From Pseudoalteromonas aurantia (GTDB taxonomy: Bacteria; Pseudomonadota; Gammaproteobacteria; Enterobacterales; Alteromonadaceae), in NCBI RefSeq assembly GCF_005886875.1, contig NZ_PNBY01000019.1:29330-93329 (forward strand): a DNA stretch of 64,000 bases, given 5' to 3'. The translations under genes and the position numbers were made by a program. This document shows, in pieces, positions 8,301-16,272 of the stretch (position 1 is its first letter; each line of letters opens with the position of its first letter). The notes beneath the pieces were generated by a model that was not told the DNA's origin, searched no databases, and saw only the letters and a program-made list of their open reading frames with translations.

Positions 8301-10169
8301 GGTATGCTCGCGTCAAAGCATATTCGTTTACAGGCTGCATTTAACCATATGCATATCTTTATTGACCCAACGCCAGATGCGGCATCTTCCTACGTAGAAC
8401 GAGATCGCTTATTTGCTTTACCACGCTCTTCTTGGGAAGACTATGATAAGTCTTTAATTTCTGCTGGTGGTGGTATTTTTTCTCGCGCAGCAAAATCTAT
8501 CACGTTAACGCCAGAAATGAAGAAAATGGTTGGCACGAAAAAAGCTAGTATGACGCCAAATGAATTGATCAAAGCATTGCTTATGATGCCATCTGATCTA
8601 CTTTGGAATGGGGGTATTGGTACTTACATTAAGCATACCAGCGAAACGAGTACAGATGTGGGTGATCGTGCGAATGATGCGCTACGCATAAACGGTTCTG
8701 AACTAGGTACTAAAATATTTGGTGAAGGAGGTAACTTAGGTGCTACTCAGCTTGGACGAATTGAGTTTGCAGCCAAAGGCGGCCGTATTAACACGGACTT
8801 CATCGATAATGTAGGGGGGGTTGCGTGTTCAGATAACGAAGTTAATATTAAGATTTTACTTAATGGCTTGGTTGCTGAAGGAGATTTAACGCAGAAACAG
8901 CGCGATGAGCTACTGTATTCAATGACTGACGAAGTATCTGAACTAGTACTTGCAGATTGTTACCGTCAAACGCATACTTTATCTATTACTAAATCTAAAG
9001 GCCCGGCAACGCTGAAAGAGAAAGTGCGCTTTATTCATGCGTTAGAAAAAGACGGTAAGCTTGATCGTAATATTGAGTTTTTACCAACAGATGAAGAGTT
9101 AGCAGAGCGTGCAGCAGCCGGTAAAGATTTAACTCGTCCTGAGTTGTCAGTGTTAGTTTCTTACTCAAAAATGGTGCTTAAAGAGTCTTTGGTTGTTGAT
9201 GAAGTATCGGAAAATCCGTACTATCGTCAATTACTAGTTACTTCGTTCCCAGTTCCACTTCGTGATAAATTTAATGCTGCAATGGATAATCATCCACTAC
9301 GCAAAGAAATTATTGCCACTAAGTTAGCGAACAATATCGTCAATGATATGGGCCTAAACTTTATGGTACGCATGAATGAAGAGACAGGTGCCACAGACAG
9401 TGAAATCGCACTGTGTTACTCAATTGCAAGTGCTATTTTTGAAATGAGTGATACTTGGTCGTCCATTGCTGCACTAGATAATAAAATCCCTGCTTCAGTA
9501 CAAACAGAGATGCTATACCAGTTACGTAGAACGGTTCGTAGAGCAACACGTTGGTTCTTACGCCATCGAAATAAAGCGATGACGATTGAACAAACTATTG
9601 AGTTCTTCACTCCAACATTCAAAGATGTCAGTGCAAACTTAAATAGTTACATGATTGAAGAAGAGAAAGAGACTATTTCAGCGAAAGCGTCTGACTTAGA
9701 AGCGCAAGGCGTACCTGCTGAGATAGCATTACGTATTGTGTCTTTGTCTAGCTTGTTCTCAGTGATGGATCTTGCAGAAGTTGCCGATAACTCGAAACGT
9801 AAGATTGACGTAGTATCAAATACTTACTTTAAACTTGGTTCGAGTATGGGACTTCATTGGTTCTTAGATCAAATTACCGCTCAGCCAGTAGCGAACCATT
9901 GGCAAGCGCTTGCACGTGCTTCATATCGTGAAGAACTTGATTGGCAGCAACGTTCGCTATCAGAAGTTGTGCTAAATAGCTTCGAAGGTGATGAGCATGA
10001 TGTAAATGCACTAGTTGAGCAGTGGATGAACAGTCAGTCATCGTTGTTACACCGTTGGCAACAAATGCTATTAGAGTTTAAGACTTCGCAAAGTCATGAT
10101 TTTGCTAAGTTCTCGGTTGCATTACGTGAATTGATGTTACTCAGTCATAACTGTGATACTTCCAAATAA
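5331..10169 (+). CDS. gdhB: NAD-specific glutamate dehydrogenase, large type
   Basis: At 1612 residues this matches the large (~180 kDa subunit) NAD-dependent glutamate dehydrogenases of gammaproteobacteria, which deaminate glutamate to 2-oxoglutarate and ammonia. A long N-terminal regulatory part precedes the catalytic core at about residues 800-1150. The core contains VARGGLRWSDRREDFRTEV and VIVPVGSKGGFV, the usual substrate-binding and catalytic-lysine region, then AIGDMAGDVFGNGML in the nucleotide-binding part. A long C-terminal helical region follows. The ATG start is preceded by AAGGA. The gene is monocistronic, between a hairpin upstream and a terminator downstream. It should feed amino-acid carbon into the TCA cycle, whose genes lie 20 kb away. 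Confidence 0.95.
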   Translation: MTQNEGSASVILDNVCKLIHKKVHAEKVSLVETFAKALYSNMSKEDLANRNDSDLYGAALSLWNSLEQNTSDDAVIRVFNPEVAKDGWQSSHTIVEIIAKDMPFLVDSVRMALSRENIASHLLLHCPLKIKRSDNGQISDLTNLKTEQELTSTKTVFFIEIDRQTDEAIIASFKTELESVLKDVSVAVTDWMAIRERLVSVSNELPSRDSECSKAEINETVEFLDWLVRDNFTFMGYRQYDLCPVQGDHELKAVSGTSLGLMKNSSSEGSRLLSELPEVARKEARSKNLLILTKTNSLSRVHRPAYVDYVGIKRFDDKGNVIGEDRFIGLFSSSFYNNSAADVPVLRSKINRIMQMCDFAQGTHAYKAVLNILETYPRDELVQAREAELLEVAMGVLQIQERDMCRLFVRKDIYGRFLSCMVYVPRERYNTALRRETQQLLANAFQSSEKVEFTTYFSESTLARTHYTVRVADNNIEYNVKDIENNLVEAARTWEDKLQGALLESAGESRGNELNRKYASAFPHAYKDQVLPSAAVVDIEKLEQLDDEQKLEMLFYRPQEEANSQIVRLSLFHKDEPIHLSDVMPMLENFGLRVIGETPYAVKTNDGRVNWIMDFSMLLDSKGVADFDKVSARFRAALTNVWNNTLENDGFNRLVLLGGLTGREASILRAYAKYMRQIGVTFSQTYIESTFDNYPNIAAKIVELFTKKFTPVKPASEKTLDKLISGIYEELENVANLDDDRIIRLYVDMINATLRTNFFQKEASGDNKSYVSFKIKSSGIPDMPLPLPAFEIFVYSPRVEGVHLRGGKVARGGLRWSDRREDFRTEVLGLVKAQQVKNTVIVPVGSKGGFVCKQLPSEREAFFKEGQACYKIFIRGLLDITDNIIHGDIVPPIDVVRHDEDDPYLVVAADKGTATFSDIANGIADDYNFWLGDAFASGGSIGYDHKKMGITAKGAWESVKRHFREMGIDCQTTDFTAVAIGDMAGDVFGNGMLASKHIRLQAAFNHMHIFIDPTPDAASSYVERDRLFALPRSSWEDYDKSLISAGGGIFSRAAKSITLTPEMKKMVGTKKASMTPNELIKALLMMPSDLLWNGGIGTYIKHTSETSTDVGDRANDALRINGSELGTKIFGEGGNLGATQLGRIEFAAKGGRINTDFIDNVGGVACSDNEVNIKILLNGLVAEGDLTQKQRDELLYSMTDEVSELVLADCYRQTHTLSITKSKGPATLKEKVRFIHALEKDGKLDRNIEFLPTDEELAERAAAGKDLTRPELSVLVSYSKMVLKESLVVDEVSENPYYRQLLVTSFPVPLRDKFNAAMDNHPLRKEIIATKLANNIVNDMGLNFMVRMNEETGATDSEIALCYSIASAIFEMSDTWSSIAALDNKIPASVQTEMLYQLRRTVRRATRWFLRHRNKAMTIEQTIEFFTPTFKDVSANLNSYMIEEEKETISAKASDLEAQGVPAEIALRIVSLSSLFSVMDLAEVADNSKRKIDVVSNTYFKLGSSMGLHWFLDQITAQPVANHWQALARASYREELDWQQRSLSEVVLNSFEGDEHDVNALVEQWMNSQSSLLHRWQQMLLEFKTSQSHDFAKFSVALRELMLLSHNCDTSK

Positions 10170-10182
10170 ATTATAATTCGTT

Positions 10183-10214
10183 AAAATACCCCGGCCTTGC
10201 TGGGGTATTTTTTT
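10183..10214 (+). terminator. Intrinsic terminator after NAD-GDH gene
   Basis: AAAATACCCC pairs with GGGGTATTTT around a short GC-containing loop and runs into seven Ts. It is a classical Rho-independent terminator 14 bp after the stop codon. Confidence 0.9.
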
Positions 10215-10267
10215 ATCTGCTGCTTATGCGGCGGATTTGTGTTACTTAGGATCTTTTAGGAGTTTTC

Positions 10268-11278
10268 ATGTTTTACGATATTGCACGACGCTATATGTTT
10301 AGCCGCGATGCTGAATGGGCCCACGACTTTGCATTAAATAACTTACGTCGTTTTGCAAATACACCACTGAGTGCTGCGTGGTCTCAAACAGTGGCTGAAA
10401 AGCCAGTGAACTTCTTAGGACTTGATTTTAAAAACCCAGTTGGATTGGCAGCAGGGTTAGATAAAAACGCAGAGTGCATAGATGCATTTGGACAAATGGG
10501 CTTTGGTTTTCTTGAAGTTGGTACGGTGACGCCAAGGCCCCAACCTGGAAACGACAAGCCACGTATTTTTAGGCTTCCTGATGCACATGCGGTTATTAAT
10601 CGTATGGGATTTAATAATAAAGGCGTCGATAATTTAGTTAATAATGTAAAAGCGGCAAAGTACTCTGGGATCTTAGGGATCAATATAGGAAAAAATAAAG
10701 ATACGCCGAATGAGCAGGGTAAAGATGATTACATCCATTGTATGCGTAAAGTATTCGAACATGCGTCATATATTACGGTAAACATCTCATCGCCTAACAC
10801 GCCAGGGTTACGTGACCTTCAATACGGAGATGCACTCGATGATTTGCTTGAAAGCTTGAAGAGTGAGCAAATGGATTTAATTACAAAGCACAATAAATCA
10901 GTGCCTATGCTTGTTAAAATAGCGCCTGATATTGATTCGGTACAAGTTTCTCAAATAGCTGAATCACTTACAAAAAATCGTATCGATGGCGTGATCGCCA
11001 CCAATACGACACTAGAGCGCACTGCGGTTCAAGGTATGCAGTATGCCGAAGAAGCCGGTGGGTTATCGGGTCGTCCAGTACGAGAAAAGTCGACGTTTGT
11101 TGTTGATGAGTTGAGACGTATTACCGACGGTAAATTACCAATAATTGGCGTTGGTGGCATTGATTCAGCAGAATCTGCTAAAGAGAAATTTTCTGCTGGG
11201 GCAGACTTAGTACAGGTATATACGGGCTTTATATATGAAGGTCCAGGCCTGGTAAAAAGGATCGTTGACGGGTTATAA
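10268..11278 (+). CDS. pyrD: Dihydroorotate dehydrogenase (quinone), class 2
   Basis: 336 residues, the normal length for membrane-associated PyrD, which oxidises dihydroorotate to orotate with quinone as acceptor in pyrimidine synthesis. Visible family motifs are [14 protein letters not shown] (FMN binding), [10 protein letters not shown], and [14 protein letters not shown], which carries the catalytic serine of class 2 enzymes. GVGGIDS and YTGFIYEGP near the C-terminus bind the FMN phosphate. The N-terminal amphipathic segment (residues 1-30) is the membrane-association region of the class. AGGAG precedes the ATG. The order pyrD-zapC-rlmL is conserved in related gammaproteobacteria. Confidence 0.97.
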   Translation: MFYDIARRYMFSRDAEWAHDFALNNLRRFANTPLSAAWSQTVAEKPVNFLGLDFKNPVGLAAGLDKNAECIDAFGQMGFGFLEVGTVTPRPQPGNDKPRIFRLPDAHAVINRMGFNNKGVDNLVNNVKAAKYSGILGINIGKNKDTPNEQGKDDYIHCMRKVFEHASYITVNISSPNTPGLRDLQYGDALDDLLESLKSEQMDLITKHNKSVPMLVKIAPDIDSVQVSQIAESLTKNRIDGVIATNTTLERTAVQGMQYAEEAGGLSGRPVREKSTFVVDELRRITDGKLPIIGVGGIDSAESAKEKFSAGADLVQVYTGFIYEGPGLVKRIVDGL

Positions 11279-11329
11279 GGATCGGTTATATAACAAAACG
11301 ATCCTAAACAAATTGTTATTATAAAAAAT

Positions 11330-11357
11330 TTCACAGTTTGGTTTTTTTAGTTATACT
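11330..11357 (+). promoter_or_regulatory. Candidate sigma70 promoter for zapC
   Basis: TTCACA (-35, five of six consensus bases) and TATACT (-10, five of six) are separated by 16 bp, about 45 bp before the zapC start. An imperfect inverted repeat (11355-11397) overlaps the -10 and the ribosome binding site. Confidence 0.5.
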
Positions 11358-11403
11358 CCCATCTACTATTAAATAATCATAAATAGTTGGTGGGAGTAGT
11401 GTT

Positions 11404-11931
11404 GTGCAAGCATCTAAAGAATGGCAATGGCTGTTATGTAGCCAAAGAAATCGCTTGCTCGTAGACTTAGGTGAAGACCTCAGTTTATGTACCCCATTCA
11501 GACAGCGTCAGCTGACTCAAGATATTGTTCATAGCCCAAATTTCAGCCTAAATGAAGCCGGCTATTATCAAAATGTGTTTGCCTACCTATGCAAATTTGC
11601 TGTGTGGAGTGAAGCGCAATGTTGTCAAATTGCACTGAATGCAACCGCTGCAAAGTTTTATTTATTGCCAGTACAAGCAAAGAGTTGGTTTTTTCATTCT
11701 TATCAAGGGGGTGAAGCATGTACCGAGGCGATTATTAGCTTACATTCGAAAACTCAAACGGGTGAATTTTTTATCGTTGAGTATTGTGAAGAATCGTCAC
11801 TTTGCATTAATTTGACCGCGAACTTCAAACTTGATGAGCATTTAGAGCTTGAGCAATTTCAAGCTATCAAAGTGTTAAACGATAGGATCCATCCGCTAGC
11901 GTTTACCGATAAAATTATTAAATCAGCGTAA
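11404..11931 (+). CDS. zapC: Cell division protein ZapC
   Basis: 175 residues matching the length of ZapC, a cytoplasmic FtsZ-bundling protein that stabilises the Z-ring. The recognisable family features are the N-terminal W-x-W-x-L segment (KEWQWLLCSQRNRLLVDLGEDL), then TPFRQRQLT, and an aromatic/acidic middle part. Position between pyrD and rlmL is that of zapC in Vibrio and Shewanella and strongly supports the call. The GTG start at 11404 lies 8 bases after GGGAG. A TTG two bases upstream is out of frame. Sequence identity to E. coli ZapC appears low, as is normal for this family. Confidence 0.85.
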   Translation: MQASKEWQWLLCSQRNRLLVDLGEDLSLCTPFRQRQLTQDIVHSPNFSLNEAGYYQNVFAYLCKFAVWSEAQCCQIALNATAAKFYLLPVQAKSWFFHSYQGGEACTEAIISLHSKTQTGEFFIVEYCEESSLCINLTANFKLDEHLELEQFQAIKVLNDRIHPLAFTDKIIKSA

Positions 11932-11955
11932 TCCTGTTACTCCTCCTCACGTTAA

Positions 11956-11990
11956 CCTATGTTATACTCGCTTCCAATTGAATACATAGG
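11956..11990 (+). promoter_or_regulatory. Extended -10 promoter and inverted repeat before rlmL
   Basis: TGTTATACT at 11960-11968 is an extended -10 element without a clear -35. Perfect 7-bp arms CCTATGT (11956-11962) and ACATAGG (11984-11990) bracket it, so the repeat could be an operator or form a leader hairpin just before the TTG start. Confidence 0.45.
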
Positions 11991-11999
11991 GTTAGCACA

Positions 12000-14111
12000 T
12001 TGCAATTTATCGCACTTACATCTATCGGCATAGAGCACTTATTAGCTGAAGAATTAGAACAAGCAGGCGTGACACTGGGTAAACAAAGTGTCGGCTCGGT
12101 CCGATTTGAAACGGATAATAGCACCGCGCAAAGAATTTGTATGATGACGCGCTTTGCCACTCGGATAATGCTTTTAATCGATGAAAGTGAAGAGATATCT
12201 GATAAAGATGCGCTCTATAAATTTGCACGCTTTCAAGCTTGGCAAGATTGGTTTGGACCAACGCAAACATTTGCGATTGAGTTTAATGGTACAAACACTG
12301 AGTTGAAGAACACACAATTTTCAGGCTTAGTCATTAAAGATGGTGTTGTAGACTATTTTAATGACTTATATGAACAACGACCAAATGTTGATAAATCTGA
12401 GCCTAATATCCGTATTATAGCGAAACTTAATCGCGATAAATGCGCATTATATATTGATTATTCTGGACCTCGTTTATCTGATCGAGGTTATAGAACTAAA
12501 CAGGGCAAAGCGCCTATTCGTGAACACTTAGCTGCGGCATTAGTTAAGCGTAGTGGTTGGTTAGATGATATTACGCAACCTTTATTTGATCCATGTTGTG
12601 GTTCGGGTACGTTGCTGATTGAAGCGGCGGGTATGGCAAATAACGCGCCAACGAATACTGAACGCGAATTTGCGTTTAAACGTTTACCAAGCTTTCGAAA
12701 AGCGAAGTTTGATATAGTCAAAGCTGAACTTAAAGAACAGCAGCAAGATAATAACTTATGGCTAATTGGCTCAGATATTGACAGTAAACTCGTTGAAGTG
12801 GCCGCGCAAAATGCGGATCGTGCTGGTGTTAGTAACACGATTAAGTTTAAGCAAGGTGACGCGAATCAATTGAAAAGCATTGCCAAACGTGCAGGTGTTG
12901 TGATCAGTAATTTACCTTATGGTGAACGTATTGGTTCAATGGCTGAGTTAGTCAATTTACACCGTAATATGGGTGTAGCATTTAAAAAATACTTTCCTAA
13001 CTGGAAGCTGGCTTTATTAGGAACAGACGATAGTTTGTTTAAACTATTGAAATTGTCGCGAGAAAAACGTTATAAATTTAAGAATGGTCCATTAGATGCT
13101 GAGTTTAATTTATATGAATTAAATGAGCGCCAACTGAATCAAAATGAACGTGCGACAGGACTGAATTATGAAGGCTCAAGTGCGTTCGCAAACCGAGTAA
13201 AAAAGAATAAGCAAGCATTAAAGTCTTGGCTTAAAAAAGAGCAGGTATCAGCTTATCGCGTTTATGACGCAGATATCCCTGAATACAACGTGGCTGTAGA
13301 TGTATACAATGATTGTGCAGTGATTTTTGAGTACGCTGCGCCAAAAGAAATTGAAGATGATGTAGCGCAAAAACGTTTACAAGATGTGATCACACTTACG
13401 GCACAGCAACTCAATATTGAACCTGAGAATATTGCCGTAAAAGTGAGAAAACGCCAAAAAGGTGAAGCTCAATATACGTCAATGGATAAGCAGAATCGCT
13501 TTGAGATCGTTGAAGAATTCGGCGCTAAGTTTAAAGTAAACTTGTTTGATTACCTTGATACGGGATTATTTTTGGATCACCGCTTAGCACGTCGTTTTAT
13601 TCAAGAAAATGCTAATGGTAAACGTGTGCTTAACTTATTTGCATACACCGGCTCTGTGTCGGTTCATGCTGCTTTGGGTGGTGCTAAAGCGGTCACAACT
13701 GTTGATATGTCAAAAACGTATTTAAAATGGGCAGAAGAAAACTTTGCACTTAATGAGTTGAAAAATACTCGTTTTAGGTTTGAACAGGCTGATTGTTTGA
13801 AATGGTTGGAGCATGCTCAAGGGCAATATGATCTGATCTTCTTAGATCCACCTACATTTTCTAATTCAAAGAGAATGAAAGAAGCATTTGACGTACAGCG
13901 TGACCATATCCAGTTATTAACTTGGATAAAAAATATATTGAGTCCCAATGGCACACTTGTTTTCTCTAATAATAAACGTGGCTTTAAAATGGATGAAGTT
14001 GCACTGATTGGATTAGGACTTAGAGCTGAAAATATTTCAGAAAAAACACTCTCACCAGATTTTAAGCGTAACAAACAAATTCACAATAGCTGGTTAATCA
14101 CACATGGCTAG
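12000..14111 (+). CDS. rlmL: Bifunctional 23S rRNA methyltransferase RlmKL
   Basis: 703 residues, as in the fused RlmL-RlmK enzyme that makes m2G2445 and m7G2069 in 23S rRNA. Order: an N-terminal THUMP-type RNA-binding part, the first Rossmann methyltransferase with DPCCGSGTLLIEAA at about residues 197-210 and motif IV SNLPYGERIG at about residues 303-312, then the RlmK methyltransferase with NLFAYTGSVSVHAA and LDPPTFSNSKRM. Motif IV reads NLPY where NPPY is usual for N2-guanine methyltransferases. The start is TTG at 12000, chosen because the RlmL family begins FATT/IALTS-like immediately after it. The stop overlaps the start of the next gene. Confidence 0.96.
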   Translation: MQFIALTSIGIEHLLAEELEQAGVTLGKQSVGSVRFETDNSTAQRICMMTRFATRIMLLIDESEEISDKDALYKFARFQAWQDWFGPTQTFAIEFNGTNTELKNTQFSGLVIKDGVVDYFNDLYEQRPNVDKSEPNIRIIAKLNRDKCALYIDYSGPRLSDRGYRTKQGKAPIREHLAAALVKRSGWLDDITQPLFDPCCGSGTLLIEAAGMANNAPTNTEREFAFKRLPSFRKAKFDIVKAELKEQQQDNNLWLIGSDIDSKLVEVAAQNADRAGVSNTIKFKQGDANQLKSIAKRAGVVISNLPYGERIGSMAELVNLHRNMGVAFKKYFPNWKLALLGTDDSLFKLLKLSREKRYKFKNGPLDAEFNLYELNERQLNQNERATGLNYEGSSAFANRVKKNKQALKSWLKKEQVSAYRVYDADIPEYNVAVDVYNDCAVIFEYAAPKEIEDDVAQKRLQDVITLTAQQLNIEPENIAVKVRKRQKGEAQYTSMDKQNRFEIVEEFGAKFKVNLFDYLDTGLFLDHRLARRFIQENANGKRVLNLFAYTGSVSVHAALGGAKAVTTVDMSKTYLKWAEENFALNELKNTRFRFEQADCLKWLEHAQGQYDLIFLDPPTFSNSKRMKEAFDVQRDHIQLLTWIKNILSPNGTLVFSNNKRGFKMDEVALIGLGLRAENISEKTLSPDFKRNKQIHNSWLITHG

Positions 14112-14334
14112 GTTTGTTTTATACCATACCGATGGTTGTCACCTTTGTGAGCAAGCTTATTCGCTTGCTCTACAAACTTTATCTGCCAGTGATATTGAAC
14201 AAGTTGATATTACGAGCAATGAAGCTTTGATGCAAAGTTATCAAGCAACTATTCCGGTATTCGAGCGCAAAAGCGATCATGTAAAGTTATCATGGCCTTT
14301 TGAACTATCTCAAATTCAACAACTCGTAGAATAA
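14104..14334 (+). CDS. Glutaredoxin-family (DUF836-like) small thioredoxin-fold protein
   Basis: 76 residues. YHTDGCHLCEQAY near the N-terminus carries the CxxC redox motif (residues 13-16), and the cis-proline segment is ATIPVF at about residues 49-54. This is the glutaredoxin-like DUF836 pattern. The physiological partner is unknown. The ATG overlaps the rlmL stop (ATGGCTAG), so it is translationally coupled, and it is followed directly by uup. The rlmL-glutaredoxin-uup order is also seen in related gammaproteobacteria. Confidence 0.88.
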   Translation: MARFVLYHTDGCHLCEQAYSLALQTLSASDIEQVDITSNEALMQSYQATIPVFERKSDHVKLSWPFELSQIQQLVE

Positions 14335-14335
14335 T

Positions 14336-16261
14336 ATGGATTTAATAAGAATAGCCAAAGCGCAATTGGCGTTTGGAACTCACCCTTTGCTAGATAATGC
14401 CGATGCAATTATTGAAGCGGGCGAGAGAGTATGTATTGTCGGCAGGAATGGCGCTGGTAAATCAACACTGTTAAAAGTACTAGATGGTGAAGTTGTACTT
14501 GATGATGGTGAAATTAATCGTGTTGGTGAGCTTAAAATCTCACGATTAGAACAGGACCCACCAAAAGGTGCCGAAGGCCCTGTATTTGACTATGTAGCCA
14601 GTGGCTTGCCTGATATTGCAAACCTGCTGATTGAGTTTAATCAGGTCAATGAAACATTACAAACGGATCAATCTCAAGCCCAACTCAATAAACTTGAGCG
14701 ATTATCAACTAAGATCGAAGCGGCTGATGCATGGCGTTTTGAAAGCCGTATTCAAACGGTATTAAGCCAGCTTGAATTAACAGGTGATATGCGTTTAGAA
14801 AAGTTGTCAGGCGGATGGTTACGTAAAGTAGCGCTTGCGAAGGCCTTGGTCTGTGAGCCAGATTTACTCCTCCTTGATGAGCCAACAAACCACTTAGACA
14901 TGAACAGTGTGATTTGGTTAGAGCAGTTTTTGAAAGAGTTTAAAGGTGGCATTGTCTTTATATCGCATGATAGGGCATTTATTCGTGCTGTAGCGACACG
15001 TATATTAGACCTAGACCGAGGCAAGTTAATTTCTTACCCAGGCGATTATGCGACCTACTTAGAACAGAAAGCGCATGACCTCAAAGTTGAAGAAACGCAA
15101 AATGCACTATTTGATAAAAAACTTGCTGAAGAAGAAGCATGGATCCGACAGGGGATCAAAGCGCGAAGAACGCGTAATGAAGGTCGAGTTAGGGCGCTTA
15201 AATCACTACGAACTGAGCGCAAACAGCGTATCGAACAAGTGGGCAAAACAGACTTTAACATCGAAACTGCAGATCGTTCAGGTAAGTTGGTCTTTGAAGC
15301 GCAACATGTTGACCATGCCTTTAAAGATAAGGTGATCACCAAAGACTTCTCTACCTTAGTGATGCGAGGCGACAGAGTAGGGCTTGTTGGGCCTAATGGT
15401 GTGGGTAAAACAACACTGCTCAAGTTGCTTTTTGGTAACTTAGCTGCAGATCAGGGTAAAATTAAACAAGGTGTGAATCTAGAAGTTGCTTATTTTGATC
15501 AATATAGAGAGAAACTAGATGAGAATGCGACGGTACAAGATAACGTTGCAGAAGGTAAGCAAGAAGTTATGATGGGTGGCCGAAGCCGTCATGTGTTGGG
15601 TTATCTACAAGACTTTTTGTTTCCGCCAGCCAGAGCAAGAACGCCGGTAAAGGCATTGTCAGGTGGCGAAAAAAATAGACTATTATTGGCAAAGCTATTT
15701 CTTAAGCCATCAAATATTTTGGTGTTGGATGAGCCAACCAATGATCTCGATATTGAAACCTTAGAGCTATTAGAAGAGATTATAAATCAATATCAAGGCA
15801 CAATATTAATAGTAAGCCACGATAGGGAATTTATTGATAACACGTGTAATAGTGTTTGGGCTTTTGAAGGCAAAGGTGTGATCACGGAGATTGTCGGTGG
15901 GTATAGTGATTATGAACAGTATGTTGCCCATCGAGCTGCCCAAGCCAAAGAGTTAGAAAAGCTTGATAAGCAAAAAACGCAGAAGAATGAAAAGTTAAAT
16001 ACAAAACCAGCCCCGCAATCGAGTAACAAAAATACTAAGTTGAGTTACAAATTAAAACTTGAATTAGAAGAGTTGCCCAGTAAAGTAGAGTCACTTGAGC
16101 TTGCATTAGAAGCACAGCAAGAAATTGTTAACTCTGCCGATTTTTTCAAGCAAGATGCAGGAACAACGCAAGCCGCGTTGAACCATTTAGCTGATCTTGA
16201 GTCGAAGCTTGAAACCTCGTTTGAGCGTTGGGAAGAACTTGAAGCATTACAGAATCAGTAG
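14336..16261 (+). CDS. uup: ABC-F family ATPase Uup
   Basis: 641 residues with two ABC domains and no membrane segments, as in Uup, a ribosome- and branched-DNA-associated ABC-F ATPase. The first domain has Walker A GRNGAGKST, signature LSGGWLRKVALAKAL and Walker B LLLLDEPTNHLD. The second has GPNGVGKTT, LSGGEKNRLLLAKLF and LVLDEPTNDLD. The inter-domain linker (about residues 240-310) is charged and helical. The C-terminal ~90 residues are a Lys/Glu-rich coiled coil, the DNA-binding CTD of Uup. It starts one base after the glutaredoxin-like gene's stop, so the two are in one transcript. Confidence 0.96.
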   Translation: MDLIRIAKAQLAFGTHPLLDNADAIIEAGERVCIVGRNGAGKSTLLKVLDGEVVLDDGEINRVGELKISRLEQDPPKGAEGPVFDYVASGLPDIANLLIEFNQVNETLQTDQSQAQLNKLERLSTKIEAADAWRFESRIQTVLSQLELTGDMRLEKLSGGWLRKVALAKALVCEPDLLLLDEPTNHLDMNSVIWLEQFLKEFKGGIVFISHDRAFIRAVATRILDLDRGKLISYPGDYATYLEQKAHDLKVEETQNALFDKKLAEEEAWIRQGIKARRTRNEGRVRALKSLRTERKQRIEQVGKTDFNIETADRSGKLVFEAQHVDHAFKDKVITKDFSTLVMRGDRVGLVGPNGVGKTTLLKLLFGNLAADQGKIKQGVNLEVAYFDQYREKLDENATVQDNVAEGKQEVMMGGRSRHVLGYLQDFLFPPARARTPVKALSGGEKNRLLLAKLFLKPSNILVLDEPTNDLDIETLELLEEIINQYQGTILIVSHDREFIDNTCNSVWAFEGKGVITEIVGGYSDYEQYVAHRAAQAKELEKLDKQKTQKNEKLNTKPAPQSSNKNTKLSYKLKLELEELPSKVESLELALEAQQEIVNSADFFKQDAGTTQAALNHLADLESKLETSFERWEELEALQNQ

Positions 16262-16272
16262 TAAGGAATAAA

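Noticed and set aside
11278..11305. AGGATCG…CGATCCT repeat after pyrD as a terminator
   Set aside because: The arms are 7 bp with a 14-base loop and no T-run follows; it may be chance or a weak structure.
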